A stretch of 64,000 nt of DNA. Origin: Candidatus Babelota bacterium (GTDB lineage: Bacteria > Babelota > Babeliae > Babelales > JABDEC01). The notes beneath the pieces were generated by a model that was given only the letters and a program-made list of their open reading frames with translations, made no database searches and was not told where the DNA came from. The stretch is from assembly GCA_013286795.1 (NCBI GenBank), contig JABDFA010000002.1:8502-72501 (forward strand), in the 5' to 3' direction. The number at the start of each line of letters is the position of its first letter. Position 1 is the stretch's first letter. The translations under genes and the position numbers were made by a program. Shown one piece after another: positions 51,688 through 62,002 of this stretch.

Positions 51688-54516
51688 TTATTCATTTACT
51701 CGTAAACCAAAATCACCGTTTAAAATAATCGCACCTGATGCAGAATTTCTTATAATTCCATTAATTTGAACGGAATCTAATGGAACATCCAAGCTTATGC
51801 CAATAGATTTAACTTGATAATATCTTGTACCTGATCCTGCAAAAGGTAATATAATATTTAAGGACCTTTGCAAATTAGAGTCTTTTGAGTTAAAACAAGC
51901 TATTAGAGAGCCATCAATGAAAACTCCATCTTTGAAGATTCCAAAATCCAAATAACTAGATAAACTATTTTGTAATATCATATCAGGAACCGACAAAATA
52001 GTGTTATTATCTATAGAAGAACCTAAATTAACAAAAAATCTATTTAATCTAGAAATATTAAATCCTCTATAATTATTAAGCGTGTAAATTTGTCCATTAA
52101 ATGCAAAATCATTTTCACTATTTGTAGAAGATACTATAAATAATTTTGAAATAGGTCCTAAGGCTTGAGGAACATTAACATTTGTCCAATTAACTTCTGA
52201 CGAATTTGAAGCAGAAGTTATATCAGAATTATTGCCTACTCTAAACAACCCAACAGAAGTAGCTAATAATCCAAATTTGTCTGATTTAGCAAAGTCAAAA
52301 TAAGCATTTCCTAAAACAGAGTTTTCTGGATAACTCGCCAGAGTCACTATACTTAGATTACCTGAAGAAAAGTCACTACTAGCTATATTTATTCTATCAA
52401 GTTTATTATCAGTAAGAACATATAAAAAGGTACCATCATTTTTTATTTTCTGGACAAATGAATAATTCCCAATTTTTTTAAATTGTAATCCTGCAGGAAT
52501 ATCAGAAAGGTTTGTTATATCCCCAATCCAACTATTACCGGAACTGTCACATAAAATAGCAAGCCCAAATACTCCACCAACTATTATCCAATGCTCATTT
52601 GCAGATACTTGGGTTATTATATCAGCAGAATTAATAGGTCCAATATCTTTTAAAGCACCACCAGAAATTGAAACATATTTTGTTCCCGGATTAGCTACAA
52701 ATGTTCCATTTCCACCAGATGTGCTATTAGCAGAGAAATTTCCAGTATTCGGTTTATAAAAACCACTTTGAGCAGATCCTGACTCTAAAATGGCAATATT
52801 ATCATAACCTGTTCCAATCAATAATGAAACGTTATTAAAACCAGCTGTACTTACAGGAAAATCAACAAGCTTATTTATTCCTGCTTTATTTTGTGGAAAA
52901 CTATTATCAAATAAAGATATAGCATTTGAAAGTAGATTATCATTATTGCCATTTGACCATAATGTTTTTTGTACAGAATTTATATTTGTAGAATCACTTC
53001 CTGTCATGAACCAAAAATTACCTACTAATAAATCCAAAGCAAACCCTGTTACAGGAACACTGCTTCCCATAGTGCGTTTCCAAGGTGTCCATGATTGAAT
53101 TACACCATTAGAATCAAATATAGCTTGTGAATAAAAAATTCCAGGCTGTGTGGTTCCATTATAGTTATCAGCTATACTTGCAAAAACAGAATCATTAATT
53201 ACTTTTAAATCTTGCACATTTTGACCTGCACTTAAAGGCAACGGTCCATTTCCAACAATGGCAGCTTTACTTGAAGAGGTTAAAACATCTGTAGAAGCAG
53301 CTGCTGGTTGAGTAAAAGCTCGTCCATTAAAAAAATTACTTGAGTAGAAACTAGTAGGTATTTGACTAAATTGAGCTAAAGTTCCATGAGTAGAATCATT
53401 GCTTATTTTAGTATTACTCATATTATGATTCACTAAGGGTAGCGAATAAACTGTATTATTTACATTTGAAGCTATGTCATTTCCACCTAAAACAATTAAA
53501 TAACTTAATAAAGTACTAGTGATCATAGTTCTAACTTTTAAAATAGAAACATTAGAAGAACTTTGTCCTGTTCCAACTATTTGATTATTCAAATTAAATA
53601 CACTATCAGGCGCAATTGGATCAAAATATATTTTATTATTTAATAGCCTACCTACTACAACAGCTCTAGCGCCGCTATTACCAGCTGCATTAGAAGTCAA
53701 GCTAACTGCAATATATAATCTTTGCAAAACATTATCAAAATGCATATCCACAATATTTGAATTTATATTAACAGGATTACCTATCATAAGAGCAGGGGTA
53801 GAGTTTGTCAAAGGAGCTGCTTTATTAGAAGTAGTAGAAGAATCAGAACTATCAGCATTAAAAATTATAGGTACTATAGCATACTTTTTTTGTTCATCTT
53901 GTTCTTTTTTATTTTTGTTCCCACTTACAATTTCTTGGCTTTGCATTCCAATTAATGCTATTCCACTATTACCCTGACCAAAAGGATTTCCCGCATTATC
54001 TTGCACGGCTACAAATGTTCTACTACCTGCAAGATCGGCACCATATGATGTTAAACTCAAAATGTTTGATATGGGTTGAAAATTAGAATCATTAGGAGTT
54101 CCTGTTGAAAGTAGCTCAATATTTTTTATATCGTAACTATTTTTAAAAAAATATACAGAATTATTGCCATCTTTAACAACAACAGGAAGATCTACTATTA
54201 ATGACATATAATCAATTTTTGCACCATTTAACGGATTATTCTGTTTTTCTACATTATTTAATTTGATATTTGCTGGAGTTAAACCAACAAACTTAAATTC
54301 TGAAAAATCACGAGAAGCTCTAGAAACTGCAAAGTCATTATTAGCTACCGCTGTATTGGCACCAACAAAAAAACGAAACTTTTCAAAGGAAGCTCCAGCT
54401 GTATATACAGCACTTGGTCCTAAAGGAAAATTAAAAGTGCCATTCGGAACTGGAATTGAAGAATCAATTGCAAATATAGTCAAAATAAATAACGAAGCGC
54501 TCATACTGCGGACCAT
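51688..54516 (-). CDS. Large secreted repeat-like beta protein
   Basis: 942 aa. AAGGATACAGTT precedes the ATG; signal-type start SASLFILTIFAIDSSIPVP. The rest is rich in Asn, Ser, Gly and short beta strands with recurring 'LLIGTGYDN' and 'WIIVGGVFGLAIL' type blades, suggesting one or more beta-propellers; few cysteines. It probably sits on the cell surface and pairs with the barrel encoded 28 nt downstream. No named family recognised. Confidence 0.65.
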   Translation of the reverse strand: MVRSMSASLFILTIFAIDSSIPVPNGTFNFPLGPSAVYTAGASFEKFRFFVGANTAVANNDFAVSRASRDFSEFKFVGLTPANIKLNNVEKQNNPLNGAKIDYMSLIVDLPVVVKDGNNSVYFFKNSYDIKNIELLSTGTPNDSNFQPISNILSLTSYGADLAGSRTFVAVQDNAGNPFGQGNSGIALIGMQSQEIVSGNKNKKEQDEQKKYAIVPIIFNADSSDSSTTSNKAAPLTNSTPALMIGNPVNINSNIVDMHFDNVLQRLYIAVSLTSNAAGNSGARAVVVGRLLNNKIYFDPIAPDSVFNLNNQIVGTGQSSSNVSILKVRTMITSTLLSYLIVLGGNDIASNVNNTVYSLPLVNHNMSNTKISNDSTHGTLAQFSQIPTSFYSSNFFNGRAFTQPAAASTDVLTSSSKAAIVGNGPLPLSAGQNVQDLKVINDSVFASIADNYNGTTQPGIFYSQAIFDSNGVIQSWTPWKRTMGSSVPVTGFALDLLVGNFWFMTGSDSTNINSVQKTLWSNGNNDNLLSNAISLFDNSFPQNKAGINKLVDFPVSTAGFNNVSLLIGTGYDNIAILESGSAQSGFYKPNTGNFSANSTSGGNGTFVANPGTKYVSISGGALKDIGPINSADIITQVSANEHWIIVGGVFGLAILCDSSGNSWIGDITNLSDIPAGLQFKKIGNYSFVQKIKNDGTFLYVLTDNKLDRINIASSDFSSGNLSIVTLASYPENSVLGNAYFDFAKSDKFGLLATSVGLFRVGNNSDITSASNSSEVNWTNVNVPQALGPISKLFIVSSTNSENDFAFNGQIYTLNNYRGFNISRLNRFFVNLGSSIDNNTILSVPDMILQNSLSSYLDFGIFKDGVFIDGSLIACFNSKDSNLQRSLNIILPFAGSGTRYYQVKSIGISLDVPLDSVQINGIIRNSASGAIILNGDFGLRVNE

Positions 54517-54695
54517 AACTGTATCCTTAAATAGAAATCTATGTGTTTTTAATAAATTTGATAAATTGAATCTTATCTAGACGTGATTATTTTACACCAA
54601 TTTATACTTATTTGGCAAATTCAAATATATATGATATATTACATATAGTAAGAAATCACAATTATTTTTTTCAAAAAAATTTAAAAACTTATTTT

Positions 54696-56237
54696 ATGCA
54701 CACCAAGATTTTTTCAGCAACTTCAATTGGTATCAATGCTCATTTAGTAGAAGTAGAGGTAGATATATCTTTTGGCATGGTAAATTTTTATATTGTTGGG
54801 TTACCTGATACAGCAATCAAAGAAAGTCGTTATAGAATTATGACCGCTTTAAAAAATTTCGGAATTAAACTACCAGAAAAAAAAATTACTGTTAATCTTG
54901 CACCAGCTGATCTAAAAAAAGAAGGTACTTTATTTGATTTGCCAATTGCCATAGGAATATTGCATGCCTCGCATATATTAGAGATACCACAAAATATTAT
55001 GCAAGAAACCATTTTTTTAGGAGAGTTATCTCTTGATGGAACAATAAAACCAATAAAAGGAGCATTAGCTATAGCAAGTGATGCCAGAAAACTTGGTAAA
55101 TCTCGCATGATATTACCAAAACAAAATGCTCATGAAGCGGCCTTAATAAAAGAAATAGAAGTAATAGGAGTTAATGATCTAAACGAGTTAGTATCATTCC
55201 TTAGAAGCGAAATAAAAATTGAGCCAGAACCTTATTCATTGCAAAATTTTGTAGATAGTTACATTTCAGATTTAGATTTTAATCAAGTTAAAGGACAGGA
55301 GCAGGCCAAAAGAGCATTACAAATCAGCGCAGCTGGAAATCATAATATTTTATTCATTGGCTCACCCGGTTCTGGAAAGACTATGCTTGCAAAAAGATTA
55401 GCTACTATTATGCCTAAAATGTCTTTTGAAGAAATAATACAAACAAGTAAAATTTATTCAATAAGTGGAAAACTTCCAGAAAAGACATTAATTACCCAAA
55501 GGCCTTTTAGAAGTCCTCATCACACAATTTCCCAAGCTGGTCTTGTAGGTGGAGGCTCATTTCCACAACCAGGTGAAATTAGTTTGGCCCAAAACGGTAT
55601 TCTGTTTTTAGATGAATTAACTGAATTTAAAAGATCTACACTGGAAGTTTTAAGACAACCTTTGGAAAATAAATCAGTATGTATCTCACGAGCTACTCAT
55701 TCTATAGAATTTCCTGCTTCATTTTTATTTGTAGCGGCCTTAAATCCATGCCCTTGTGGATTTTATTGTGATAAAAAAAAGAAATGCACTTGTAGTAGTC
55801 TGCAAATTGGAAAATATCTTGAAAAACTTTCAGGCCCATTACTTGATCGTATTGATTTACAAATTCATGTCCAATCAGTTGATTACGAAACCATTACTAC
55901 TAAAAACAATCAAAAATGCACAAGCTCTGCTGATCTTTATCAACCAATATCTATGGCCGTAAAAACTCAGTTTAATAGATTTAAAACAACCAAATTTAAT
56001 AGTGCTATGAACACTGAGGAAATAGATGAATTTTGTAAATTAACACCCGAAGCTGAAAATCTAGTAAAAAAATCTTTTGATCGCTTAAATTTAAGCATGC
56101 GAGGTTATCATAAAATTTTAAAAGTTGCTCGTACTATTTCAGATTTGGCAAATAAAGAAATAATCGATGCCTTTGAAATCCAAGAAGCAATTATGTATAG
56201 ATCCCTTGAACAAAGTTTGGAAAGACAGAATAAATAG
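54696..56237 (+). CDS. comM: Mg-chelatase-like AAA+ ATPase ComM/YifB
   Basis: About 513 aa from ATG 54696, the normal family length; a TTG 28 codons upstream is rejected. N-terminal Lon-protease-like domain (ATSIGINAHLVEVEVDIS, PDTAIKESRYRI), AAA+ core with Walker A GSPGSGKTM, Walker B LFLDELTEF, RSPHHTISQAGLVGGG, and zinc-type cysteines CPCGFYCD-CTC. ComM is a hexameric helicase aiding branch migration in natural transformation. Confidence 0.93.
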   Translation: MHTKIFSATSIGINAHLVEVEVDISFGMVNFYIVGLPDTAIKESRYRIMTALKNFGIKLPEKKITVNLAPADLKKEGTLFDLPIAIGILHASHILEIPQNIMQETIFLGELSLDGTIKPIKGALAIASDARKLGKSRMILPKQNAHEAALIKEIEVIGVNDLNELVSFLRSEIKIEPEPYSLQNFVDSYISDLDFNQVKGQEQAKRALQISAAGNHNILFIGSPGSGKTMLAKRLATIMPKMSFEEIIQTSKIYSISGKLPEKTLITQRPFRSPHHTISQAGLVGGGSFPQPGEISLAQNGILFLDELTEFKRSTLEVLRQPLENKSVCISRATHSIEFPASFLFVAALNPCPCGFYCDKKKKCTCSSLQIGKYLEKLSGPLLDRIDLQIHVQSVDYETITTKNNQKCTSSADLYQPISMAVKTQFNRFKTTKFNSAMNTEEIDEFCKLTPEAENLVKKSFDRLNLSMRGYHKILKVARTISDLANKEIIDAFEIQEAIMYRSLEQSLERQNK

Positions 56238-56309
56238 CTTTAAAAACCATTCCAAATCTACTTTTTGTTAGTATAATCTTAAAAAAGTTTCGATATTGTG
56301 AAGGAATCT

Positions 56310-57113
56310 ATGAGTATAAAGTATTTTTTAACTTCTGTAATAATAGTTTTTGGCAGCTCTGTAAATGTCATTAGCCAAGATCAAATCAAAAAAAACAAAA
56401 TGTTAATTAGGTATGTAAAAAATGGGGTATATGAACAAGTCAAAAAATTATTAGAAGATAGAGCCGATGTTAACGTCAAAAATAAAGAAGGATTATCTTT
56501 AAAAGAACTAACTACAGATCCAGCTATATTAAAACTTTTACAAGAGCATATAGACGCATTAAGTAAATCCTTAATTCATGCAGTAAAATCTAAAGATCTA
56601 GAACATTTAAAAAAATTATTAGAATCCAAAGATTATACAGAACTTTCAGATGAACATGGAGTAACTGCCTTAATATATGCAGCAAAATATGGATTAACAG
56701 AAATATCTCTTACTTTATTAAAAAGTTTACCAGAACTACTTGATAAACAAGACAATTCCGGCGCGACTGCCTTAATGATAGCAATACAAAATGGACAAGA
56801 AGAAATAATAGATATTCTACTTTTGAATAAAGCTAAACCTGACCTAAAGACAAAAACTGGTGAATCAGCAATAATCATAGCTACGAACAATCTAGCAGCA
56901 GCAATAAAAGCAAAAAACAAACATAAAAAAATATTATACAAAAGAATCATTGATAAAATACTCGAATATGATCCAACACTTCTTTTAAAAGCTAAAGATA
57001 TTAAAGTCGTAGAGCCTGAAAGTGATATTAAAGAAGTCGAAGGTTTTGGTTTGATAAATTTTTCTGATTATAAATTACAACAAGAAAAACATAGAAAATG
57101 TATCGTAATGTAA
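56310..57113 (+). CDS. Secreted ankyrin-repeat protein ending in a CaaX box
   Basis: About 267 aa. ATG 56310 is preceded by AAGGA; a GTG four codons earlier is less likely. Signal peptide SIKYFLTSVIIVFGSSVNVI. Ankyrin units around residues 30-80 (VYEQVKKLLEDRADVNVKN) and 110-190 (GVTALIYAAKYGLTEISLTL, GATALMIAIQNGQEEIIDIL, NKAKPDLKTKTGESA). The last residues are KHRKCIVM followed by TAA: Cys-Ile-Val-Met is a canonical CaaX prenylation motif with basic residues before it. This suggests lipidation and membrane anchoring by host enzymes. Confidence 0.85.
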   Translation: MSIKYFLTSVIIVFGSSVNVISQDQIKKNKMLIRYVKNGVYEQVKKLLEDRADVNVKNKEGLSLKELTTDPAILKLLQEHIDALSKSLIHAVKSKDLEHLKKLLESKDYTELSDEHGVTALIYAAKYGLTEISLTLLKSLPELLDKQDNSGATALMIAIQNGQEEIIDILLLNKAKPDLKTKTGESAIIIATNNLAAAIKAKNKHKKILYKRIIDKILEYDPTLLLKAKDIKVVEPESDIKEVEGFGLINFSDYKLQQEKHRKCIVM

Positions 57114-57142
57114 AATAATTTTTTTATTTTTGATATTTTCGA

Positions 57143-57170
57143 TTGACAAAGTCCTAAAATAGCCTAATCT
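57143..57170 (+). promoter_or_regulatory. Promoter of the initiator tRNA gene
   Basis: A consensus -35 TTGACA (57143-57148) and TAATCT (57165-57170) lie 16 nt apart. Transcription would start about 7 nt before the tRNA at 57184. Confidence 0.6.
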
Positions 57171-57183
57171 TGTATTATCTTAT

Positions 57184-57260
<77 letters not shown>

Positions 57261-57369
57261 AAAATCCCACTTTTTTAATCAAAAAATCTCAATTTCTTGA
57301 TTTCCTAATAGCAATTTTGTTATCTTTTCTATAAGTAGATTATAAAATCCACTTTATAAAAGGATAATA

Positions 57370-58215
57370 ATGAAAAAAAGCATCATAAAACTGCTAATTT
57401 TATGCATTTTTACATCAGGGTTAATTATCAAAACTAATGATAATCCAGACGTTAATATCTCATCAACTGATACGATTATTGCGTTGACTGGCAGTAGCAT
57501 TATCGCTGTACTACTGGCTATATGGATTGTAGCCAAACAATATTCAGGCTCCAAAAGCTGGAAGGCTATAGATATTATGAATGCATATAAAAATAAAAAA
57601 CTTGCAGCTATAAAAGATAAAAAACTTCAAGATAAAACTAGGGAAAAAATAGATAGTGATTTAGAAGAAGTAATGGGAAAAATTAACGCTGGTAATGTTA
57701 ATGAAGCAGTAAGTAGCGCTGCTTCCAACTTAGGCATAGGAGAAGACGAATTGCGACAATCTATAGATAAAGCTAAACGAGCCGTAGAACAAACACTTAG
57801 AAAGTCTATAGACAAAACTCCAGAACAAATAGCTGATGCAATTACCAACGACCCTAAAATACAGAAAGCAACTGTAAATCTAAATCCTTCTAAATCTATA
57901 GAATCTAGTCCTTTGTCAGAAGTCACTCCTCAACCAACTTTAGAACCAACTAACAAACCTCTAGGACTTAAAGAATATTCTGCAAAACTTATAGAACTCG
58001 GCAATTTAGGTATAACAGAAACACATTTAAAACAATTAAAGCCTAATGAGTATTTAAAAAATCCAACAAATTCAGAATTGTATAGATTGAATACACGGGG
58101 ACAGTTGGAAATTGCAAAACTAGACCCTTCGCTGGAATTCCATAAAAATTTAGCAGGCACAGAAATACCTGTGTACCGTCCAGTAGAAGCTAGTAGAGCA
58201 ACTGTATTGAGATAA
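57370..58215 (+). CDS. Membrane-associated protein of unknown function
   Basis: 281 aa. AAAGGAT precedes the ATG. N-terminal signal (MKKSIIKLLILCIFTSGLII) and a second hydrophobic helix near residues 37-58 (IIALTGSSIIAVLLAIWIVA). Then come a lysine-rich helical region, a Ser/Pro-rich linker (SPLSEVTPQPTLEPTNKPLG) and a short C-terminal domain. No recognised family. Convergent with secA, 3 nt away. Confidence 0.6.
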   Translation: MKKSIIKLLILCIFTSGLIIKTNDNPDVNISSTDTIIALTGSSIIAVLLAIWIVAKQYSGSKSWKAIDIMNAYKNKKLAAIKDKKLQDKTREKIDSDLEEVMGKINAGNVNEAVSSAASNLGIGEDELRQSIDKAKRAVEQTLRKSIDKTPEQIADAITNDPKIQKATVNLNPSKSIESSPLSEVTPQPTLEPTNKPLGLKEYSAKLIELGNLGITETHLKQLKPNEYLKNPTNSELYRLNTRGQLEIAKLDPSLEFHKNLAGTEIPVYRPVEASRATVLR

Positions 58216-58218
58216 ATT

Positions 58219-60756
58219 TCAAGATCCATGACACTTTTTATATTTCTTGCCAGAACCACAAGGACACGGATCATTTCTGCCAATCCTTTCATCAGCATGC
58301 TCTACAGGTTGTTGTGAAGCAGATTCAGAATTACTAGAAACTAAATTAAGTTCACGTAGTTCTTTTTCACGTTTTCTTTCAAGCTCCAAGCTATTAAACG
58401 TTTCAAAATTAAATCTGAAAATATTCTGTACAATTTCCCATCTTACACTTTGAAGCATATCCTTAAACATATCAAAAGCTTCACGCTTATATTCAGTAAG
58501 TGGATTTTTTTGTCCCCAACTTCTAAATGAGATACCTTCTTTAAGATGATCAATATTAAGCATATGCTGCTTCCAAGCTTTATCTATAGTTTCTAACATT
58601 AACCATTTTTCAGCTTGTTGAATCATAGATGAGTTCTGTTGTTTTCTAAATAAATCATATCTTTCAAGTAAAAAATTTATTAAATCAGATTCTAAAACAT
58701 CAGAATTATTTTTGCCCAATTTCGCTTTTTCAAATTCTTTTATGTCAATAAACGTAGTCTTGCTCACAAATGCAATAATCTGCTCTACTTGTTCAGGAGT
58801 AATGTTACGCTTTGGTGAAAATTGTGCAACTATATCCTCTACAGTTTTAGAAACGAAATCACGAATTAAACCAAATATATTTTCCGAACTTTCCAAAACA
58901 TCTTTTCTGTAAGCATAGATTACGGTACGATGTTGATTTAGTACATCATCGTATTCGATTAAGTGTTTACGAGTTTCAAAGTTCTGTTTTTCAACTTTCT
59001 CTTGGGAAGTTTCAATCAAACGAGAAACATACTTAGATTCGATAATTTCATCTTCTTTCATTCCACCATATTTTTGCATATTATTTTTAAGCGTATCACC
59101 AGCAAAAATTCTAATTAAATCATCCTCTAGAGATATATAGAATCGTGACTCTCCTGGATCACCCTGACGACCAGATCTTCCTCTTAGCTGATTATCAATT
59201 CTACGGCTTTCATGCCTTTCTGTACCCAAAATATAAAGTCCGCCAGCTTTTTTAGATTCTTCAGTTAACTTTATATCCGTACCACGACCAGCCATATTAG
59301 TAGCTATTGTTATTCTCCCAGGTAAACCCGCATTTGCAACTATTTCAGCTTCTCTTTCATGATATTTTGCATTAAGAACATCATGAGGAAGACTGTTACT
59401 AGTTAAAACATTACTTATAATTTCAGATGTCTCTATAGCTATTGTCCCAATTAAAACTGGTTGCCCCTTTTTAAACCTTTCTTTAATATCTTCAACAATA
59501 GATTTATATTTTGCATTTTTTGTTAAAAAAATTAGATCAGATTTGTCATCCCTGATCATAGGCATATTTGTAGGAATTGAAACAACGTCAAGCTTATAAA
59601 TTTTATGAAACTCTTCAGCTTCAGTCATAGCTGTACCTGTCATACCGGCCAGTTTTTTATAAAGTCTAAAATAGTTTTGTAAAGTTATGGCAGCTAAAGT
59701 TTGAGTTTCTTTTTCTATAGTTACACCTTCTTTAGCTTCAAGAGCCTGGTGTAATCCATCACTATATCTTCTGCCTGGTAAAATTCTACCGGTAAATTCA
59801 TCTACAATTAATACTTCGTCATCTCTGACAACATAATCAACATCCCGTTTAAAATTAGCATACGCTTTTAATGATTGAGTAACATGATGCAAAAGCTTTA
59901 GATTCTCTAAAGCATATAAATTATTAATATTAAGAGCCGCTTCTACTTTATCATTACCTATTTCTGTCAACTGAACAGAACGGGTTTTTTCATCAACTTC
60001 AAAATCTGTTCCTTTAATCAATCTTTTTATAATTTTATCAACATCTGTATAAAGTTTGCTACTTTCATCAGATGATCCGGAAATAATTAAAGGAGTTCTT
60101 GCTTCATCTACTAAAATAGAATCTACTTCATCTACAATTGCATAATGAGCATCACGTTGGACATAATCTTCCAATCTAAATTTCATGTTATCACGTAAAT
60201 AATCAAAGCCTAGCTCATTATTTGTAGCATACAAGACATCTGCTTGATAAGCTTTTTTACGCTCTGCATCACTCATACTATTCTGAATAATGCCAACTTC
60301 TAAATTTAAAAAATTAAATATAGGCTTCATCCATTCAGCATCACGTTTTGCCAAATAATCATTAACCGTAACTAAATGGCACCCTTTTCCTGTTAAAGCA
60401 TTCAGATAAAGTGGTAAAGTTGCTGTAAGAGTTTTTCCTTCCCCTGTTTTCATTTCAGAAATCTTGCCTTCATGTAGCACTATTCCGCCCATTAATTGTA
60501 CGTCAAAATGACGCTGGCCAAGTTTTCTTCTAGAAGCTTCACGAACAACTGCGAATGCTTCAGGTAATATATCATCCAGATGCCTTCCCTTACTTAATTG
60601 TTCACGAAATTCATTAGTTTTAGCCGATAATTGTTCATCAGTTAATTTAAGTATTTCAGGTTCAAATGAATTTATCTGATCCACTATAGGCTGCAAACGT
60701 TTAATCTTACGCTCATTTGCTGTACCAAAAATTTTAGCTAAAAGTTGGGTTATCAT
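58219..60756 (-). CDS. secA: Preprotein translocase ATPase SecA
   Basis: 845 aa, full length. Walker A in [58 protein letters not shown] and the C-terminal zinc finger [20 protein letters not shown] that binds SecB/lipids. AAGGAT precedes the ATG. Drives Sec export, on which most accessory proteins in this window appear to depend. Confidence 0.98.
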   Translation of the reverse strand: MITQLLAKIFGTANERKIKRLQPIVDQINSFEPEILKLTDEQLSAKTNEFREQLSKGRHLDDILPEAFAVVREASRRKLGQRHFDVQLMGGIVLHEGKISEMKTGEGKTLTATLPLYLNALTGKGCHLVTVNDYLAKRDAEWMKPIFNFLNLEVGIIQNSMSDAERKKAYQADVLYATNNELGFDYLRDNMKFRLEDYVQRDAHYAIVDEVDSILVDEARTPLIISGSSDESSKLYTDVDKIIKRLIKGTDFEVDEKTRSVQLTEIGNDKVEAALNINNLYALENLKLLHHVTQSLKAYANFKRDVDYVVRDDEVLIVDEFTGRILPGRRYSDGLHQALEAKEGVTIEKETQTLAAITLQNYFRLYKKLAGMTGTAMTEAEEFHKIYKLDVVSIPTNMPMIRDDKSDLIFLTKNAKYKSIVEDIKERFKKGQPVLIGTIAIETSEIISNVLTSNSLPHDVLNAKYHEREAEIVANAGLPGRITIATNMAGRGTDIKLTEESKKAGGLYILGTERHESRRIDNQLRGRSGRQGDPGESRFYISLEDDLIRIFAGDTLKNNMQKYGGMKEDEIIESKYVSRLIETSQEKVEKQNFETRKHLIEYDDVLNQHRTVIYAYRKDVLESSENIFGLIRDFVSKTVEDIVAQFSPKRNITPEQVEQIIAFVSKTTFIDIKEFEKAKLGKNNSDVLESDLINFLLERYDLFRKQQNSSMIQQAEKWLMLETIDKAWKQHMLNIDHLKEGISFRSWGQKNPLTEYKREAFDMFKDMLQSVRWEIVQNIFRFNFETFNSLELERKREKELRELNLVSSNSESASQQPVEHADERIGRNDPCPCGSGKKYKKCHGS

Positions 60757-60802
60757 AGTTTTAAATCCTTAATAATAGATTTTAATTTTATGCACAATTT
60801 AG

Positions 60803-60950
60803 AAGCGTCGTTTCCCTCGAGCCGCCTTCGTTAAAACTTCGGCGCCCAGGCAAGCTCTCTTAGCATGACTGGAGATTTTACCCCTCTCCCAGTCATCCTG
60901 AGGGAAGCGCGAAGCGCGGAGTCGAAGGACGAACCATACGAGCAAATTGC
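60803..60950. repeat. Compound GC-rich repeat block (families C and A)
   Basis: Between secA and pgeF. The first part (CGCCTTCGTTAAAACTTCGG, GGCAAGC) is family C-like. The second holds two facing family A ends (GCATGACTGGAGA ... TCTCCCAGTCATCCTGAGG) and a GCGC-GAA-GCGC hairpin (60907-60917) followed by GAGTCGAAGGA. No coding potential. Confidence 0.7.
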
Positions 60951-61035
60951 TCAACTTATAATAATAGGGATATAATTAAGCATAAAGTCTAATCTTTCTA
61001 TTATTTTAAGATCCTAAGCAATTAAAGTAAATAAA

Positions 61036-61776
61036 TTATTTATTCATTTTAACAATAGTCATTTGCAAACCTGAAAGTTCTTTATTTCTTCTATAAGAAC
61101 AATAATCAAGATTACAAATAGTACAAATATTATAATTTATATTAATATTTTCTTCAGGAACATCTGATTTCAAAAGTAATAATTTATTATAATTAGCCAA
61201 ATCAAAATAAATTTTTTCGTTATTAACTTTTATACTAGAACTAACTAGGTTTGAATCAAGATTAGTAATAAAATCCTTACTTACTTCATAACAACAACTT
61301 TTAGCGTTAGCTGCAAATGTTATTTGTATATCAACAGGTTCTGAACCAAAATTATTTTTCATGCTATTTAAAGTATGTCCTACTATATTGGCAACAGATC
61401 CTTTCCAGCCAGCATGGGCTATAGCTAAAATCTTTTTAATTTTATCAAAAAAAATTATAGGCAAACAATCCGCTGTTAATACACCTATACAAACATTAAC
61501 TTGATCTGTAACAATAAAATCTCCCCGATATCTAAAAGATTTTACTAGATCAATATTATTTCCACTTATTATTATATGGTCAGTACTATGGGTCTGATCA
61601 AGAAAAAATAGTTTATTAGAATCAAAACACTCTATCTTAGAAACCTCTTTTGCAATCAAATCTTGCACAACAAACTTTTTATTAGATTCTAACTCTCTAC
61701 ACTTTTGTATAGTAATGGGTGAACTTTTAGAATCACCAAAAAAAATTGTTAGCTTTTCATCTTTATATAATTGCAT
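61036..61776 (-). CDS. pgeF: Purine nucleoside phosphorylase / polyphenol-oxidase family protein
   Basis: 246 aa, usual length for the YfiH/PgeF/LACC1 family. Motifs: LDQTHSTDHI, DFIVTD, TADCLPIIFFD, AIAHAGWKGSVANIV (zinc histidine) and a C-terminal CNLDYCSYRRNKELSG. Members cleave adenosine and related nucleosides; some edit peptidoglycan precursors. Weak ribosome site. Confidence 0.9.
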   Translation of the reverse strand: MQLYKDEKLTIFFGDSKSSPITIQKCRELESNKKFVVQDLIAKEVSKIECFDSNKLFFLDQTHSTDHIIISGNNIDLVKSFRYRGDFIVTDQVNVCIGVLTADCLPIIFFDKIKKILAIAHAGWKGSVANIVGHTLNSMKNNFGSEPVDIQITFAANAKSCCYEVSKDFITNLDSNLVSSSIKVNNEKIYFDLANYNKLLLLKSDVPEENININYNICTICNLDYCSYRRNKELSGLQMTIVKMNK

Positions 61777-61809
61777 ACTTTAAAGATATCTAACAATTTT
61801 TTATTATGC

Positions 61810-61987
61810 TAGATTTCTTACGAAACTTAAAAGTTAATCTCTTCCCCGTTCGCCCTGAGTGCCGCACGTAGTGCGGTGTATCGAAGGGTAAATAAAAAAA
61901 TTATGTCATGGTTCGATACGTTTGCTTCGCAAACACTCACCACGAACGGATTTCAAAGAAAATTATATCAGATTTGTAAGAAGTCTA
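61810..61987. mobile_element. MITE-like family B repeat, complete copy 2 (178 bp)
   Basis: Ends TAGATTTCTTACGAAACTTA and, on the other strand, TAGACTTCTTACAAATCTGA are terminal inverted repeats. Left hairpin CCGCAC-GTA-GTGCGG (61862-61876); right hairpin GTTTGC-TTC-GCAAAC. Same layout as 46671-46850, with a compensatory change in the left stem. No coding potential. Confidence 0.78.
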
Positions 61988-62002
61988 ATATTATTTACAC
62001 TT

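Noticed and set aside
57627-58298. Minus-strand frames opposite 57370-58215
   Set aside because: Antisense to a gene with a good ribosome site and signal peptide; no independent start signal.
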